Origin: Clavibacter sepedonicus
GTDB lineage: Bacteria; Actinomycetota; Actinomycetes; Actinomycetales; Microbacteriaceae
Direction of reading: 5' to 3'
Length of the DNA stretch: 64,000 nucleotides
NCBI RefSeq assembly: GCF_000069225.1
Contig: NC_010407.1
Location: forward strand, 3,100,001-3,164,000
Shown piece after piece: positions 24,859 to 33,177 of the stretch. Within the stretch, counting starts at the first letter, position 1; every line of letters starts with the position of its first letter. The position numbers were made by a program, and so were the translations under genes. The notes beneath the pieces are model-generated. The model had not been told where the DNA came from and made no database searches. It saw only the letters and a list, made by a program, of their open reading frames with translations.

Positions 24859-26200
24859 CTAGGGGAACGGGTGCGGTACGTGGTTGAGGTCGGCGTGCGT
24901 GAACGGGCCGGGCGCCAGGCCGAGCCGGTGCGATTCCTCCCGGAGCCGGCTGCCGCCGAGCATGCGACCGGCATAGGTGGCATCGAGCTGCCGGTACCCG
25001 GGGAGCACGACCTTGCTCACGCGCGCGCCCGCCTCGACGACATCGGGGCTGGTGAGGTCGAACGCGACGACGGGGGTCCCGCCGTCGGCGAGGTGGCCGA
25101 CGAGGGCGGACCACAGTGCATCGGGATCGGAGTCGTCGAAATTGCGAGACCTCCCGGGCCCGGTCGTCCCGGTGTCGGCGGTGAGGAAGTCCAGCTCGGG
25201 CACGAGGTCGGTGCCGGCGAAGAGGCGGATGTGGTCCTCGAAGCTGGACACGTCGCCCGCCCAGTCGGTGGAGTGCAGCGCGTTGCCCTCACGCTGCTCG
25301 GTCTTCATCCACGTCCGCGTGTACATCCCCTCCGTCGCGGCCTTCTCGCCCGCGCGCTCGATCGTCGCGGCGCTCGCCGCGCCGATCGCGACCGGCGCCA
25401 GGCCCGTGTGCGGGTTCCGCACCACGGCCAGGACCGTCGGAATGCCGGAGAACACGCTCATGTCGATCAGGTGCAGCTGCAACCCGGTCGGGCGGATGTA
25501 CGTGGAGATGAAGCGCCGGAGCCGCGGGGTGGAGACGTCCACGTGCGGCAGGCTGAGCCGGTTGTACCAGGTGAGCATGAATGCGTCGCGCTCCACCGCC
25601 TCCAGGAGCCCGGAGATCCTGGCCTCCGTCTCCGTTATGCCGCAGGCCAGCCCGTTGCTCGTCGCGTAGGCGATCGACGCGTCGCCCGGCCACGGACCGG
25701 CGAGGTGGACGAGCTGGGCGGGCGCCCAGGCCCGCCGGCCCGTCGAGGCGTCGACGCCCTCCCGCCACCACAGGGGAGCGTCGTCCGTCCACCGTGCGTG
25801 GGGCATAGCCGGATCGGCCAGCTGCTCGTCGGAGAAGAACTCCCATGCGTCCGGACCGAGGATGAGGTCGCCGGTCTCGCGCATCTCGTCGGTGGTCCCG
25901 CGCCGCACCCGGGGGTCGTCCAGCGGGGGGGCAGTACGCCGCGCTGTAGCGCTCCACTGTCTCGCCGATCGCGGCGAGACGCGCCTGGGTGCGTGTGGTG
26001 GAGCCGCCGCCGTTGAAGGAGTTCGAGCGCATCCCGATGAGGGCGCTCCCGTCCGTCGTGTGGGCGCCGTAGGAGTGGCCCCACACGTCGTCGGTGTCGC
26101 GCAGCTTCTCGTACTCGCGACTCACGATCCCCACGTAGCCGCTCGACAGCGGCTCCAGGACCTCCATCGCGCGGGCCAGGGGCGTCCACGTCGCCGCCAC
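24859..26200 (-). pseudogene. pznD: YcaO cyclodehydratase D protein, frameshifted at a 7-G tract
   Basis: The gene starts at GTG 26198-26200 and encodes a YcaO protein, the ATP-using enzyme that cyclises Cys, Ser and Thr. The first frame gives GIVSREYEKLRDTDDVWGHS and AAIGETVERYSAAYCPP, then shifts out of frame at the G run 25925-25931 (C7 on the coding strand). With one C fewer it continues as LDDPRVRRGTTDEM, DAFMLTWYNRL, ATEGMYTRTWMKTEQREGN to the Pro-rich end HVPHPFP typical of azole-forming YcaO proteins. Total length 1342 nt is one more than a multiple of three. Restored length would be 446 aa. Either a real +1 insertion, a slippage-prone tract, or a base-calling error. If real, azole formation would fail. 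Confidence 0.8.
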
Positions 26201-26204
26201 GGGA

Positions 26205-27182
26205 TCAGGCCTCCTCGGCGTGGAACCACACCTGGGGCAGCCCCGTGGTCGCGGACAGCGAGCAGTCCGGGCACCGGGGTACCCGGAGGGCGCGGTGCTG
26301 CTCCAACCCGATGCCGCGGTCGTCCAGGGAGAGCACGGACATGCCGCCGGGCACGGCGGACGGAGCGTAGTCGCGGAGGGCGACCCACTCGCCGACGAGG
26401 TTCGCCACGAGCCCTGCCTGGACGGTGTTGACCGGGTGGTCGTAGACGGGCTGGCCGGCTGGCTCCAGCATCCGGATCTCCGTGAGCTCGGAGCGCATCA
26501 CCTCGTCGGTGAAGTTGGCGGACCGCCGGAGCCGGAAGCACGTGAAGCACGCGGAGCGCCGCGGGATCATGAACGGCCCCGTCCACGCGTTGCGGCCGTC
26601 GAACGGCGCGACGGCCAGCCACGGGACGCCATCGTCGAGGGCGCGGGCGTTCGCCGCGGCGAGCACGGGGTCGAGGTGGGAGACGCCGACGACCACGCGC
26701 AGGACGGCCTCGGTGCGCGTCGCGAGCCGGGTGACCGCCATGCCCTGCTGTTCGAGCACGTTCTGGATCAGGACGGCCAGCGGGCTCTCGTCCGCCCCGG
26801 AGATCTCCACGAGCGTGTCGTCGATGTTGCGCTGGGCCTCCTCGATGCCGACCTGGTAGCCGGACTGCTTGGAGGCCAGCAGGGCGAATGCGGAGGTCGC
26901 GGGTGGGACGGCGATGACGATGCCGGCGTCGACGAGCTGCGCCAGCAGCGCGACGAGGTTCTCCACGTCGCCCTCGGCATCCAGGGCCCGCGTGATCTCC
27001 GTGATGTCGGCGCCGGCGTCGCGGGAGACGACGGCATGGAGGCGCTCGACGAAGGGGACGATCCCCTCGCCGTCGAGGGTCGTGACCGCCTCTCCCGTCA
27101 GCGCGACGATCCGGGAGCCCAGGGTCCCGGTGGTCACATGCGGGGTGATGCGGTATCGGTCGGTCGTGCCGGGGTTCGTCAT
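26205..27182 (-). CDS. pznC: ThiF/E1-like partner (C protein) of the azole cyclodehydratase
   Basis: 325-aa protein that should bind the leader peptide and present the precursor to the YcaO protein. The C-terminal half has the two Cys pairs that bind structural zinc in these proteins: CFTC (212-215) and CPDC (304-307). The N-terminal 80 residues (winged-helix-like, ITRALDAEGDVENLVALLAQ) fit the leader-binding RRE region. The ATG at 27180-27182 overlaps the J gene stop. The E1-like ATP site is degenerate, as in known C proteins. Confidence 0.8.
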   Translation of the reverse strand: MTNPGTTDRYRITPHVTTGTLGSRIVALTGEAVTTLDGEGIVPFVERLHAVVSRDAGADITEITRALDAEGDVENLVALLAQLVDAGIVIAVPPATSAFALLASKQSGYQVGIEEAQRNIDDTLVEISGADESPLAVLIQNVLEQQGMAVTRLATRTEAVLRVVVGVSHLDPVLAAANARALDDGVPWLAVAPFDGRNAWTGPFMIPRRSACFTCFRLRRSANFTDEVMRSELTEIRMLEPAGQPVYDHPVNTVQAGLVANLVGEWVALRDYAPSAVPGGMSVLSLDDRGIGLEQHRALRVPRCPDCSLSATTGLPQVWFHAEEA

Positions 27183-27907
27183 CGTCGGGATTCCTCTCGG
27201 ATGTGCGCGGTCTCGGGGCGTGAGGTGACGGGTAGGGCGGGGGGCCGGCCGAGGAGGGCCGGGAGGACGGGTGTCGTCCCCGGCAGCGCGGGGTCGCTGG
27301 TCTCCTCCTGGTGAGCGGGCAACCAGGAGGCGAAGGACGGGGGGACCCCGTTGCGGAGGAGCACCTGCTCGAACGCGCCCGGGTCGAGCCGCTCGTGGCG
27401 GATCTCCCGGCCGATGTCCGCGGACAGCGCGGCGGCGACGTCGGCCATCGGCACCTGGACGGGTCCGGTCACGTCGAAGGCGCGGCCCGCCCGCGCCACG
27501 GCCTCCCGTCCCGCGGCGCACGCGGCCTCGGCGAGGTCGGGGAGCGCGATCCAGGCGACCCCTGCGTCATGGATGGAGGAGAGCAGAACCCCGCCGAGCT
27601 CGGCCCAGTAGCGGTACGAGTCGAGGCTCTCCTCGAGGGGCGCGCAGCGGAGGAGCACGGCATGGTCGAGGTCCGCCAGCAGCCTCGCCTCGGCCTCTCC
27701 CCGCGCGTCACCCACGTCGACGCGTCGGCTCGAGACGACGACCGTAAGACGGCCGGCCTCGAGCGCCCGGGACCGGATGCGGCGATCGCCGGGATCCATG
27801 GCCACGAGGTCGATGACGCGCGTCGCCGGGTCGCACACGGCCGGCGCCGTCACCGCGAGCGCGGCGAGCGCATCGCGGAACCCGTCGCGGTTGCCGACGT
27901 ACCTCAT
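27179..27907 (-). CDS. pznJ: PznJ-position protein with an NmrA-like C-terminal half
   Basis: 242-aa protein lying between the transporter and C genes, the same position as pznJ of plantazolicin clusters, whose role is unknown. Its C-terminal part (IALPDLAEAACAAGREAVAR then RAFDVTGPVQVPMADVAAAL) resembles the second half of NmrA-type NAD(P)-binding proteins, but the Gly-rich dinucleotide motif is missing at the N-terminus (MRYVGNRDGFRDALAAL), so cofactor binding is doubtful. The ATG at 27905-27907 overlaps the permease stop and its own stop overlaps the C gene start. Confidence 0.65.
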   Translation of the reverse strand: MRYVGNRDGFRDALAALAVTAPAVCDPATRVIDLVAMDPGDRRIRSRALEAGRLTVVVSSRRVDVGDARGEAEARLLADLDHAVLLRCAPLEESLDSYRYWAELGGVLLSSIHDAGVAWIALPDLAEAACAAGREAVARAGRAFDVTGPVQVPMADVAAALSADIGREIRHERLDPGAFEQVLLRNGVPPSFASWLPAHQEETSDPALPGTTPVLPALLGRPPALPVTSRPETAHIREESRR

Positions 27908-28671
27908 GAGCGGATGACCGCGGACGCGTCCCGGCGGATGAGGACGAGCGCCAGGGAGGCGAGCGCGGCGACCCACGCGAGCAGCACCGCGAGCGGGATC
28001 CAGGGCACGGCGTCGCCGCCCAGCGCGGCCCACGAGGTGATCTCGAGCGCGGCGCGCGTGGGCAGGGCCATCGAGAACGCGTCCAGCGCGTCGGGGAAGA
28101 GCTGCGGCGGCAGGAAGAGCCCGCCGCCGAAGGCGAGCAGGAGCATGAGGACCTGCGCCACCGCGACGGCGGCCTTCGGCCGCGTCAGGTAGCCGACGCA
28201 GACGCCGAGGAGCATCGAGGGGACCGCCGTCACGGCCAGGGCCGCGAATCCGAGCAATAGGCCGCCGAGGGTGACCTGCGCGTCCGTCGTCACCCACGCG
28301 ATCACCAGCAGCGGGATCACCGACAGGATCGCGAGGACGCCCGTGGAGCCGAGGTAGCCGAGGACGCGGGCGACGGCCGGCGACGGCAGCGTCCGGAGGT
28401 ACTTGCCCCACGGTCGGTCGCGCATCTGCGAGATCTCGACGGAGAACTCGAACAGGCAGTTGAGCATGACGCCGAACACGCACAGCGCGGCGACGGCGGC
28501 GGCCGCCGCGTCCGGATCCTCCGCGATCCGGCGCTGCGGGAGCACAAAGAAGAGGAACGCGACCGTCGGCGTGCCGATCCCCATGATGATGCTGATGGGC
28601 GTGCGGACAGCCTCCAGGAGCTGTGCGCGGGCGTAGGTGCCGGCGAGCGCCACCGGGCTGACGAGGCTCAT
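27904..28671 (-). CDS. pznH: ABC-2 type permease for azole-peptide export
   Basis: 255-aa membrane protein with six hydrophobic segments and the ABC-2 family layout (ARAQLLEAVRTPISIIMGIG at the start, GYLTRPKAAVAVAQVLML in the middle). It overlaps the ATPase gene by 4 nt (ATGA at 28668-28671). With the ATPase it should export the mature peptide and may also protect the producer. Confidence 0.8.
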   Translation of the reverse strand: MSLVSPVALAGTYARAQLLEAVRTPISIIMGIGTPTVAFLFFVLPQRRIAEDPDAAAAAVAALCVFGVMLNCLFEFSVEISQMRDRPWGKYLRTLPSPAVARVLGYLGSTGVLAILSVIPLLVIAWVTTDAQVTLGGLLLGFAALAVTAVPSMLLGVCVGYLTRPKAAVAVAQVLMLLLAFGGGLFLPPQLFPDALDAFSMALPTRAALEITSWAALGGDAVPWIPLAVLLAWVAALASLALVLIRRDASAVIRS

Positions 28672-29594
28672 CGACCGCTCCCCTCGGGGTCCGCGTGCCG
28701 CGGGAGCGACAGGAGCGCGTCCTCGAGCGACACCCGCCGCACCTCCAGGTCGTCGACCCGGGAGCCGACCGCGTACACCGAGCGGAGCAGCTCGTCGGGA
28801 TCGTCCGTGGTCAGGTGGAGACGGCGGCCGATGATCCGGGACGCGTCAGCCGGCGTGACGCCGACGAACGCGGAGGGATCGTCCGTCGCGAACGAGATCT
28901 CGACCTCGCGTCCCCCTCGGCGCATCTCCGCGAGCGAGCCGTCCGCGGTCACCCGCCCGGCGGCGAGGACGACGATGCGCGTCGCCAGGTCCTCGATGTC
29001 CTCGAAGTAGTGGCTCGTCAGGAGCACCGTGCATCCGCCCGCGGCCCGCCTCGCTATCGCCTCGCGCAGTCGGCGCCGCACGACCAGGTCGAGGCCCGCC
29101 GTCGGCTCGTCCAGCAGCACGAGCCGTGGCGACCCGAGGAACGCGAGCGCGACGGCGACGGCGCGCTGCTGGCCCCCGGAGAGCGCGCCCGCTCGCGTGC
29201 GGAGGAACGGCTCGATGCCGAAATCCCGCACGATCTCGTCACGAGGCGCCTGGTCGCGGAAGTGGGCCCCGACCAGCCGGATGAGTTCGTCGACGCGGAG
29301 GGTCTCCGGCAGGGCGACGGACTGCGGCGTCGTGCCGAGCCGCATCCGGGAGCGCGGGTCACGGGGATCGCTGCCGAAGAGGTGGACCCGCCCTCGGGTG
29401 GGGAGCACGGCGCCGTGGAGCAGGCCGATGACCGTCGACTTGCCGGCGCCGTTCGCGCCGATCAACCCCACGACCTCACCCTCGTGGATGTCCAGGTCGA
29501 CATCCGACAGCGCCGTCGTCGAGCCGAAATCGACGCCCACGCCGGAAAGCGAGGCGAACGGCGTATCAGTGTGAATCGATTTTCCCCCTGGCAT
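28668..29594 (-). CDS. pznG: ABC transporter ATPase for azole-peptide export
   Basis: 308-aa ATPase with Walker A GANGAGKST, signature LSGGQQRA, Walker B LVLLDEPTAGLD and switch His LLTSHYFED, followed by a C-terminal extension typical of drug/bacteriocin exporters. The ATG 29592-29594 lies only 6 nt from a TCTAAT -10 box on the minus strand, so the mRNA is probably leaderless. First gene of an eight-gene, mostly overlapping minus-strand operon (G-H-J-C-D-B-E-L). Confidence 0.85.
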   Translation of the reverse strand: MPGGKSIHTDTPFASLSGVGVDFGSTTALSDVDLDIHEGEVVGLIGANGAGKSTVIGLLHGAVLPTRGRVHLFGSDPRDPRSRMRLGTTPQSVALPETLRVDELIRLVGAHFRDQAPRDEIVRDFGIEPFLRTRAGALSGGQQRAVAVALAFLGSPRLVLLDEPTAGLDLVVRRRLREAIARRAAGGCTVLLTSHYFEDIEDLATRIVVLAAGRVTADGSLAEMRRGGREVEISFATDDPSAFVGVTPADASRIIGRRLHLTTDDPDELLRSVYAVGSRVDDLEVRRVSLEDALLSLPRHADPEGSGR

Positions 29595-29600
29595 GCCAGG

Positions 29601-29630
29601 ATTAGATCACGTTCCCGCGCGTGGTCACAA
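29601..29630 (-). promoter_or_regulatory. Candidate promoter of the pznG-L operon
   Basis: On the minus strand TTGTGA (29630-29625), an 18-nt spacer and TCTAAT (29606-29601) precede the pznG ATG by 6 nt, which would give a leaderless transcript. Confidence 0.5.
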
Positions 29631-29634
29631 GGGG

Positions 29635-29663
29635 TTGCGGCTGCGGCGGCTTCGGTATCTAAT
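29635..29663 (+). promoter_or_regulatory. Candidate promoter of the precursor gene pznA
   Basis: TTGCGG (29635-29640), a 17-nt spacer and TCTAAT (29658-29663) face the precursor gene, whose ATG is 66 bp further on. The two divergent promoters carry the same TCTAAT -10, so a shared regulator or sigma factor is possible. Confidence 0.45.
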
Positions 29664-29729
29664 GTGCGCCAGGGGCCTGGATATCCGAGCGCCTGCTCAC
29701 GAAGATCCGGGAAAGGGGGTGAATCACGC

Positions 29730-29867
29730 ATGATCACAACCACCGCTCTGCCGCGGGCCGCGGCTGTCACCACGACGGTCTACGGCGAGGGGCTGCATCT
29801 GTTCGAGCCGATGGCCGCACGATGCACCTGCTCGACGGTCATCTCGACCACGTGCACCTGGGGTTGA
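29730..29867 (+). CDS. pznA: Plantazolicin-type precursor peptide
   Basis: 45-aa peptide from ATG 29730 behind the ribosome site GGGAAAGGGGGTG. The leader ends GEGLHLFEPMAA, nearly identical to the Bacillus plantazolicin leader as I know it (HGEGQHLFEPMAA). The core is RCTCSTVISTTCTWG (31-45): Arg first, then ten Cys/Ser/Thr residues split by Val-Ile, the same count and spacing as plantazolicin's core RCTCTTIISSSSTF. Expected product: a linear peptide with two azole blocks and a dimethyl-Arg N-terminus. Differences are a third Cys (thiazole instead of oxazole) and a C-terminal Trp-Gly in place of Phe. Divergent from the maturation operon, followed by a terminator hairpin. Confidence 0.93.
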   Translation: MITTTALPRAAAVTTTVYGEGLHLFEPMAARCTCSTVISTTCTWG

Positions 29868-29915
29868 CCCGGGCCCGGCGCTGACCAGCGCTTCCGCTCG
29901 TCCAGACAGCACGCG

Positions 29916-29950
29916 CGCGCGGACCCGCCCCCTGGGCGCGGGTCCGCGCG
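29916..29950. terminator. Terminator hairpin after pznA
   Basis: A 13-bp perfect stem (CGCGCGGACCCGC with its complement at 29938-29950) and 9-nt loop lie 48 bp after the precursor stop and would isolate the short precursor transcript. Confidence 0.6.
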
Positions 29951-30331
29951 TCGTCCTGCCGGCCGCGCGTCGCGACTCTCCGGACGCCGAGGTCGGTGCT
30001 CGTCACCGCGTGGTCCGCACCTGGCCTCCGCGCGCTGATGACGAACTGGCGCACCCCGCCGAATCGGCGTCGAGAATGCCCCGAAATGCTCTGCGGCGGT
30101 CACGCCCCATTGTTTCGGCAGGACATCCCGGCGCAGGCGTGATTTGCCTCGATCGATTTCCGACCCGCGTCGCCCGCGGGCGGAGAATTACGGCCGGCAG
30201 CAGGCGGACGCTCCGTCCGTTGCGGACTCTATAGGCACGCTGAAACCCTTTCAGTTCCGCGGGCGAAGTACAACGCCCCAGATGCGCGCATTCCGCGCCC
30301 CAGCTGGCGCCCCCGCGAGCCGGCCGGTCCG
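29951..30331. other. Intergenic region without a supported gene
   Basis: About 380 bp of mixed composition with AT-richer patches. Open frames here lack coding-like third-position bias. A small hairpin CTGAAA-CCC-TTTCAG (30240-30254) lies downstream of the aldo/keto reductase gene and could be its terminator. Confidence 0.4.
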
Positions 30332-31198
30332 TCAGCCCCCGATCCCCTCCAGCTCCGCGAGCGCGTCCTCGGGCAGCCGGATCCGCGCGCCCGCCACGTT
30401 CTCGCGCAGGTGCTCCACCGACGACGTGCCCGCGATGACGAGCACGTTCGGCGACCGCTGCAGGAGCCACGCGAGCGCGACCGGCAGCGGCGCGGATCCC
30501 AGTGAGGCGGCCACGCGCGCCAGCACCTCCGACTGCAGCGGCGAGAACCCGCCGAGCGGGAAGTACGGCACGTAGGCGATGCCGTCCGCGGCCAGCTCGT
30601 CGATGAGCGCGTCGTCGTCGCGGCGGGCGAGGTTGTAGTGGTTCTGCACGGTCACGATCGGCGCGATCTGGCGGGCCTCGGCCACCTGCGCGTGCGTGAC
30701 GTTGCTCACGCCGAGGTGGCGGATCAGCCCCTCCCGCTGCAGCTCGGCGAGGGCCGTGAACGGCTCCTCGATGGATCCGTCGGTCGGGCTGTCGAACGCG
30801 CCGACGCGGAGGTTCACGACGTCGAGCACGTCGAGCGTCAGGTGCGTGAGGTTGTCGTACACGGCCTGGCGGAGCTCGGCGGCGGAGAGCGCCTGCGGCC
30901 AGCGGCCCTTCTCGTCGCGCAGGGATCCGACCTTCGTCACGATGTGCAGGCGATCCGGGTACGGGAACAGCGCCTCCTCGATGATCGCGTTCGTGTGGCC
31001 GGGGCCGTAGAAGTCGGCCGTGTCGATGTGCGTGATCCCGAGCGCGACGGCCTCGCGCAGCACCGCGCGGGCGGCGTCCGGGTCCTTCGGCGGCCCGAAC
31101 ACGCGCGGTCCCGCGAGCTGCATGGCGCCGTAGCCGAAGCGCGTGACGGTGAGGTCGTCGGCGAGGGGGAAGAGCCCTCCGGGCAGGTCGGTGGACAT
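30332..31198 (-). CDS. Aldo/keto reductase
   Basis: 288-aa NADPH-dependent oxidoreductase of the AKR superfamily. Visible are the N-terminal GYGAMQLAG strand, catalytic Asp/Tyr in HIDTADFYG, Lys in VTKVGS, the HLGVSN strand, and the cofactor-binding end VIAGTSSVEHLRENV. Start ATG 31196-31198. Closest in pattern to the YdbC/oxidoreductase branch. Substrate not determinable. Confidence 0.85.
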   Translation of the reverse strand: MSTDLPGGLFPLADDLTVTRFGYGAMQLAGPRVFGPPKDPDAARAVLREAVALGITHIDTADFYGPGHTNAIIEEALFPYPDRLHIVTKVGSLRDEKGRWPQALSAAELRQAVYDNLTHLTLDVLDVVNLRVGAFDSPTDGSIEEPFTALAELQREGLIRHLGVSNVTHAQVAEARQIAPIVTVQNHYNLARRDDDALIDELAADGIAYVPYFPLGGFSPLQSEVLARVAASLGSAPLPVALAWLLQRSPNVLVIAGTSSVEHLRENVAGARIRLPEDALAELEGIGG

Positions 31199-31318
31199 GG
31201 CGATCCTCTCGGGTGGCGGGCGTGGACCCACTCTCCCGCGGCCGGACGCGCGCGCCGCCGCACTAGCAGGAGCCCGTGAGCGGATCGGCCCGCGTGCGCC
31301 CGCGGGAGGGCGGCCCTG

Positions 31319-32590
31319 CTACAGCCCCTGCGCCGCCGGGTGCGCCCGCCGGGTCGCCAGCACGCGCGAGAACACGAGCACGAGGAGGCCCGCGGCGGGG
31401 ATGAAGATCAGGCCGAAGCGGAGCGACGAGGCGTCCGCGATGGCGCCGACGACCGGCGGCGAGATGAGGAAGCCGAGCCGCAGCAGCCAGCCGACGATGG
31501 TGAGGCCGGTGCCGGGCTTGAAGCCGGGGAGCTCGTCCGCTGACTGCATGGCGGCCGGGATGAGGGTCGCGACGCCGAAGCCCGCGACGCCGAATCCGAC
31601 GATCGTGCCGATGATGCTCGGGAACGCGAGCGCCGCGCCCATGCCGACGAGCACGAGCACGCCGCCGAGGCGGGCGATGGCGCGCTGGCCGAAGCGGTCC
31701 ACCATGCGGTCGCCGAGCATCCGGCCGACGAACTGCATGCCCTGGAGCGAGATGAAGCCGAGGCCCGCGACGAACGCGCTCGCGCCGAGGTCGCCCGAGA
31801 GGTAGATGGCCGACCAGGAGCTGCCGGCGTCCTCGACGATGGCGCCGCCGGACGCGATGATCACGAGCGCGAGCAGCACGCCGTACTTCGCGACCAGGCC
31901 GAGGGCGCGCGGGGAGGCGGCGCGCGCGACGTCGCCCTCGGGATCCGGGGCATGCGCGTGCGCCGCGCCGCCCTCGCCGGGCTCCGGCTCAGGCCCCTTC
32001 AGCAGCCACAGCAGTGACAGCACGGCCAGCGCGCTGAACAGCACGGCCGAGATGGAGAGGTGCACGACGAGCGGCAGCCGGATCTGCGCGGCGGCCGCGC
32101 CCATGATCCCGCCCGCGACCGCGCCGATCGACCAGACCGCGTGGAACGAGTTGATGATCGAGCGCCCGTACAGCCGCTGCACGCGCAGCGCGTGCGAGTT
32201 CTGCGCGACGTCGGTGATGGAGTCCATGGCACCCGCGAGGAACAGGGCGCCCGCGAGCACGAGCCAGCCGGGCGCGAGGCCGGCCAGGAGGATCCCGACG
32301 GATGCCACCACGGTCGCGACGACCGCCACGCGCGCCGACCGGTACCGGCGGATGAGCACGCCGGCCGCGAGCCCCGCGATGAGCGCGCCCAGCGGCGACG
32401 CGGCGACCGCGGCCCCGAACTCGACGTTGGCGAGCCCGAGCTCCGCCTTGATCGAGGGGTAGCGCGGCAGCAGGTTCGCGACGATCGCGCCGTTGGTGAA
32501 GAAGAGGATGCCGACGGCGACGCGCGCGCGGCGGACGTCGCGGGTCGGGGCGGGCGTGCGCGACAGCGTCGGCGCGGACGGGGAGGGCAT
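31319..32590 (-). CDS. MFS transporter (YbjJ-like)
   Basis: 423-aa major facilitator with 12 hydrophobic segments and a His/Pro/Glu-rich central loop (HAHAPDPEGD). FTNGAIVANLLPRYPSIKAE and the helix GAMDSITDVAQNSHALRVQ match the YbjJ/FucP-like set of actinobacterial MFS proteins. Probably an exporter or sugar-related transporter; substrate unknown. Confidence 0.8.
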   Translation of the reverse strand: MPSPSAPTLSRTPAPTRDVRRARVAVGILFFTNGAIVANLLPRYPSIKAELGLANVEFGAAVAASPLGALIAGLAAGVLIRRYRSARVAVVATVVASVGILLAGLAPGWLVLAGALFLAGAMDSITDVAQNSHALRVQRLYGRSIINSFHAVWSIGAVAGGIMGAAAAQIRLPLVVHLSISAVLFSALAVLSLLWLLKGPEPEPGEGGAAHAHAPDPEGDVARAASPRALGLVAKYGVLLALVIIASGGAIVEDAGSSWSAIYLSGDLGASAFVAGLGFISLQGMQFVGRMLGDRMVDRFGQRAIARLGGVLVLVGMGAALAFPSIIGTIVGFGVAGFGVATLIPAAMQSADELPGFKPGTGLTIVGWLLRLGFLISPPVVGAIADASSLRFGLIFIPAAGLLVLVFSRVLATRRAHPAAQGL

Positions 32591-32682
32591 CGTCGGTCTC
32601 TCTCTGGCCGGGTGGCGCGTGCGGCGGTGGCGCCGTGGCGCGAGGCGGGTCGGCGCCGGATTCCCCGGCTGCCGGAACCAGC

Positions 32683-33072
32683 CTAGGGTCGGCGGGAGGC
32701 CAGGGGCGACGTGTCCTCGGTGACGTCCATCACCAGGTCCATCAGCGGCACGAGCCGGGCGCTCACCTCGTGGCCGGTCTCGGTGAGCCGGTAGTCGACT
32801 CGCGGCGGGATGGTGGGCTGCGCCTCGCGGAGGACGAGCCCGTCGTCGGCCAGCGTGCGCAGCGTGGAGGCGAGCATCTTCTCGCTGATGCCCTCGACCT
32901 CGCGCCGGAGCTCGCCCCAGCGCCGGGACCGCTCACCGAGCGCGAGGAGCACGAGCACGCCCCACTTGCTGGTGATGTGGTCGAGCAGGGTGCGCGACGG
33001 GCAGTTCGCGGGGTAGCGGCCCTCGGTCACGCCGGGCCGGTCGCGGGTCACCCGGAAGCTCATCTGCGTCAT
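32683..33072 (-). CDS. HxlR-family redox/aldehyde-type regulator
   Basis: 129-aa winged-helix protein. CPSRTLLDHITSKWGVLVLL, FGELRR-like RWGELRREVEGISEKMLAST and YRLTETGHE are diagnostic of HxlR. The conserved N-terminal Cys (in ANCPSR) is the residue used by HypR/QorR-type members to sense quinones or aldehydes. Start ATG 33070-33072 (MTQMSF). Divergent from an NAD(P)H:quinone reductase-like gene, the typical target. Confidence 0.85.
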   Translation of the reverse strand: MTQMSFRVTRDRPGVTEGRYPANCPSRTLLDHITSKWGVLVLLALGERSRRWGELRREVEGISEKMLASTLRTLADDGLVLREAQPTIPPRVDYRLTETGHEVSARLVPLMDLVMDVTEDTSPLASRRP

Positions 33073-33096
33073 GATGACCAACTTACCGGAAAGTGG

Positions 33097-33118
33097 GTAC
33101 CTCCCTGTGGGAAGGTAC
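33097..33118. promoter_or_regulatory. HxlR-type operator in the divergent promoter
   Basis: GTACCTCCC (33097-33105), TGT, GGGAAGGTAC (33109-33118) forms an imperfect inverted repeat of the GTAC-ended kind bound by HxlR/QorR regulators, midway between the two divergent starts. Confidence 0.55.
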
Positions 33119-33177
33119 TCGGCGGCGGGGCAGTTGTCCCCGGCAGCACCGCACCCCATCGACTCGAAAGGCATCCC

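Noticed and set aside
30003..30470. Minus-strand ORF after the precursor terminator
   Set aside because: It lacks third-position GC bias and overlaps the end of the aldo/keto reductase gene in another frame.
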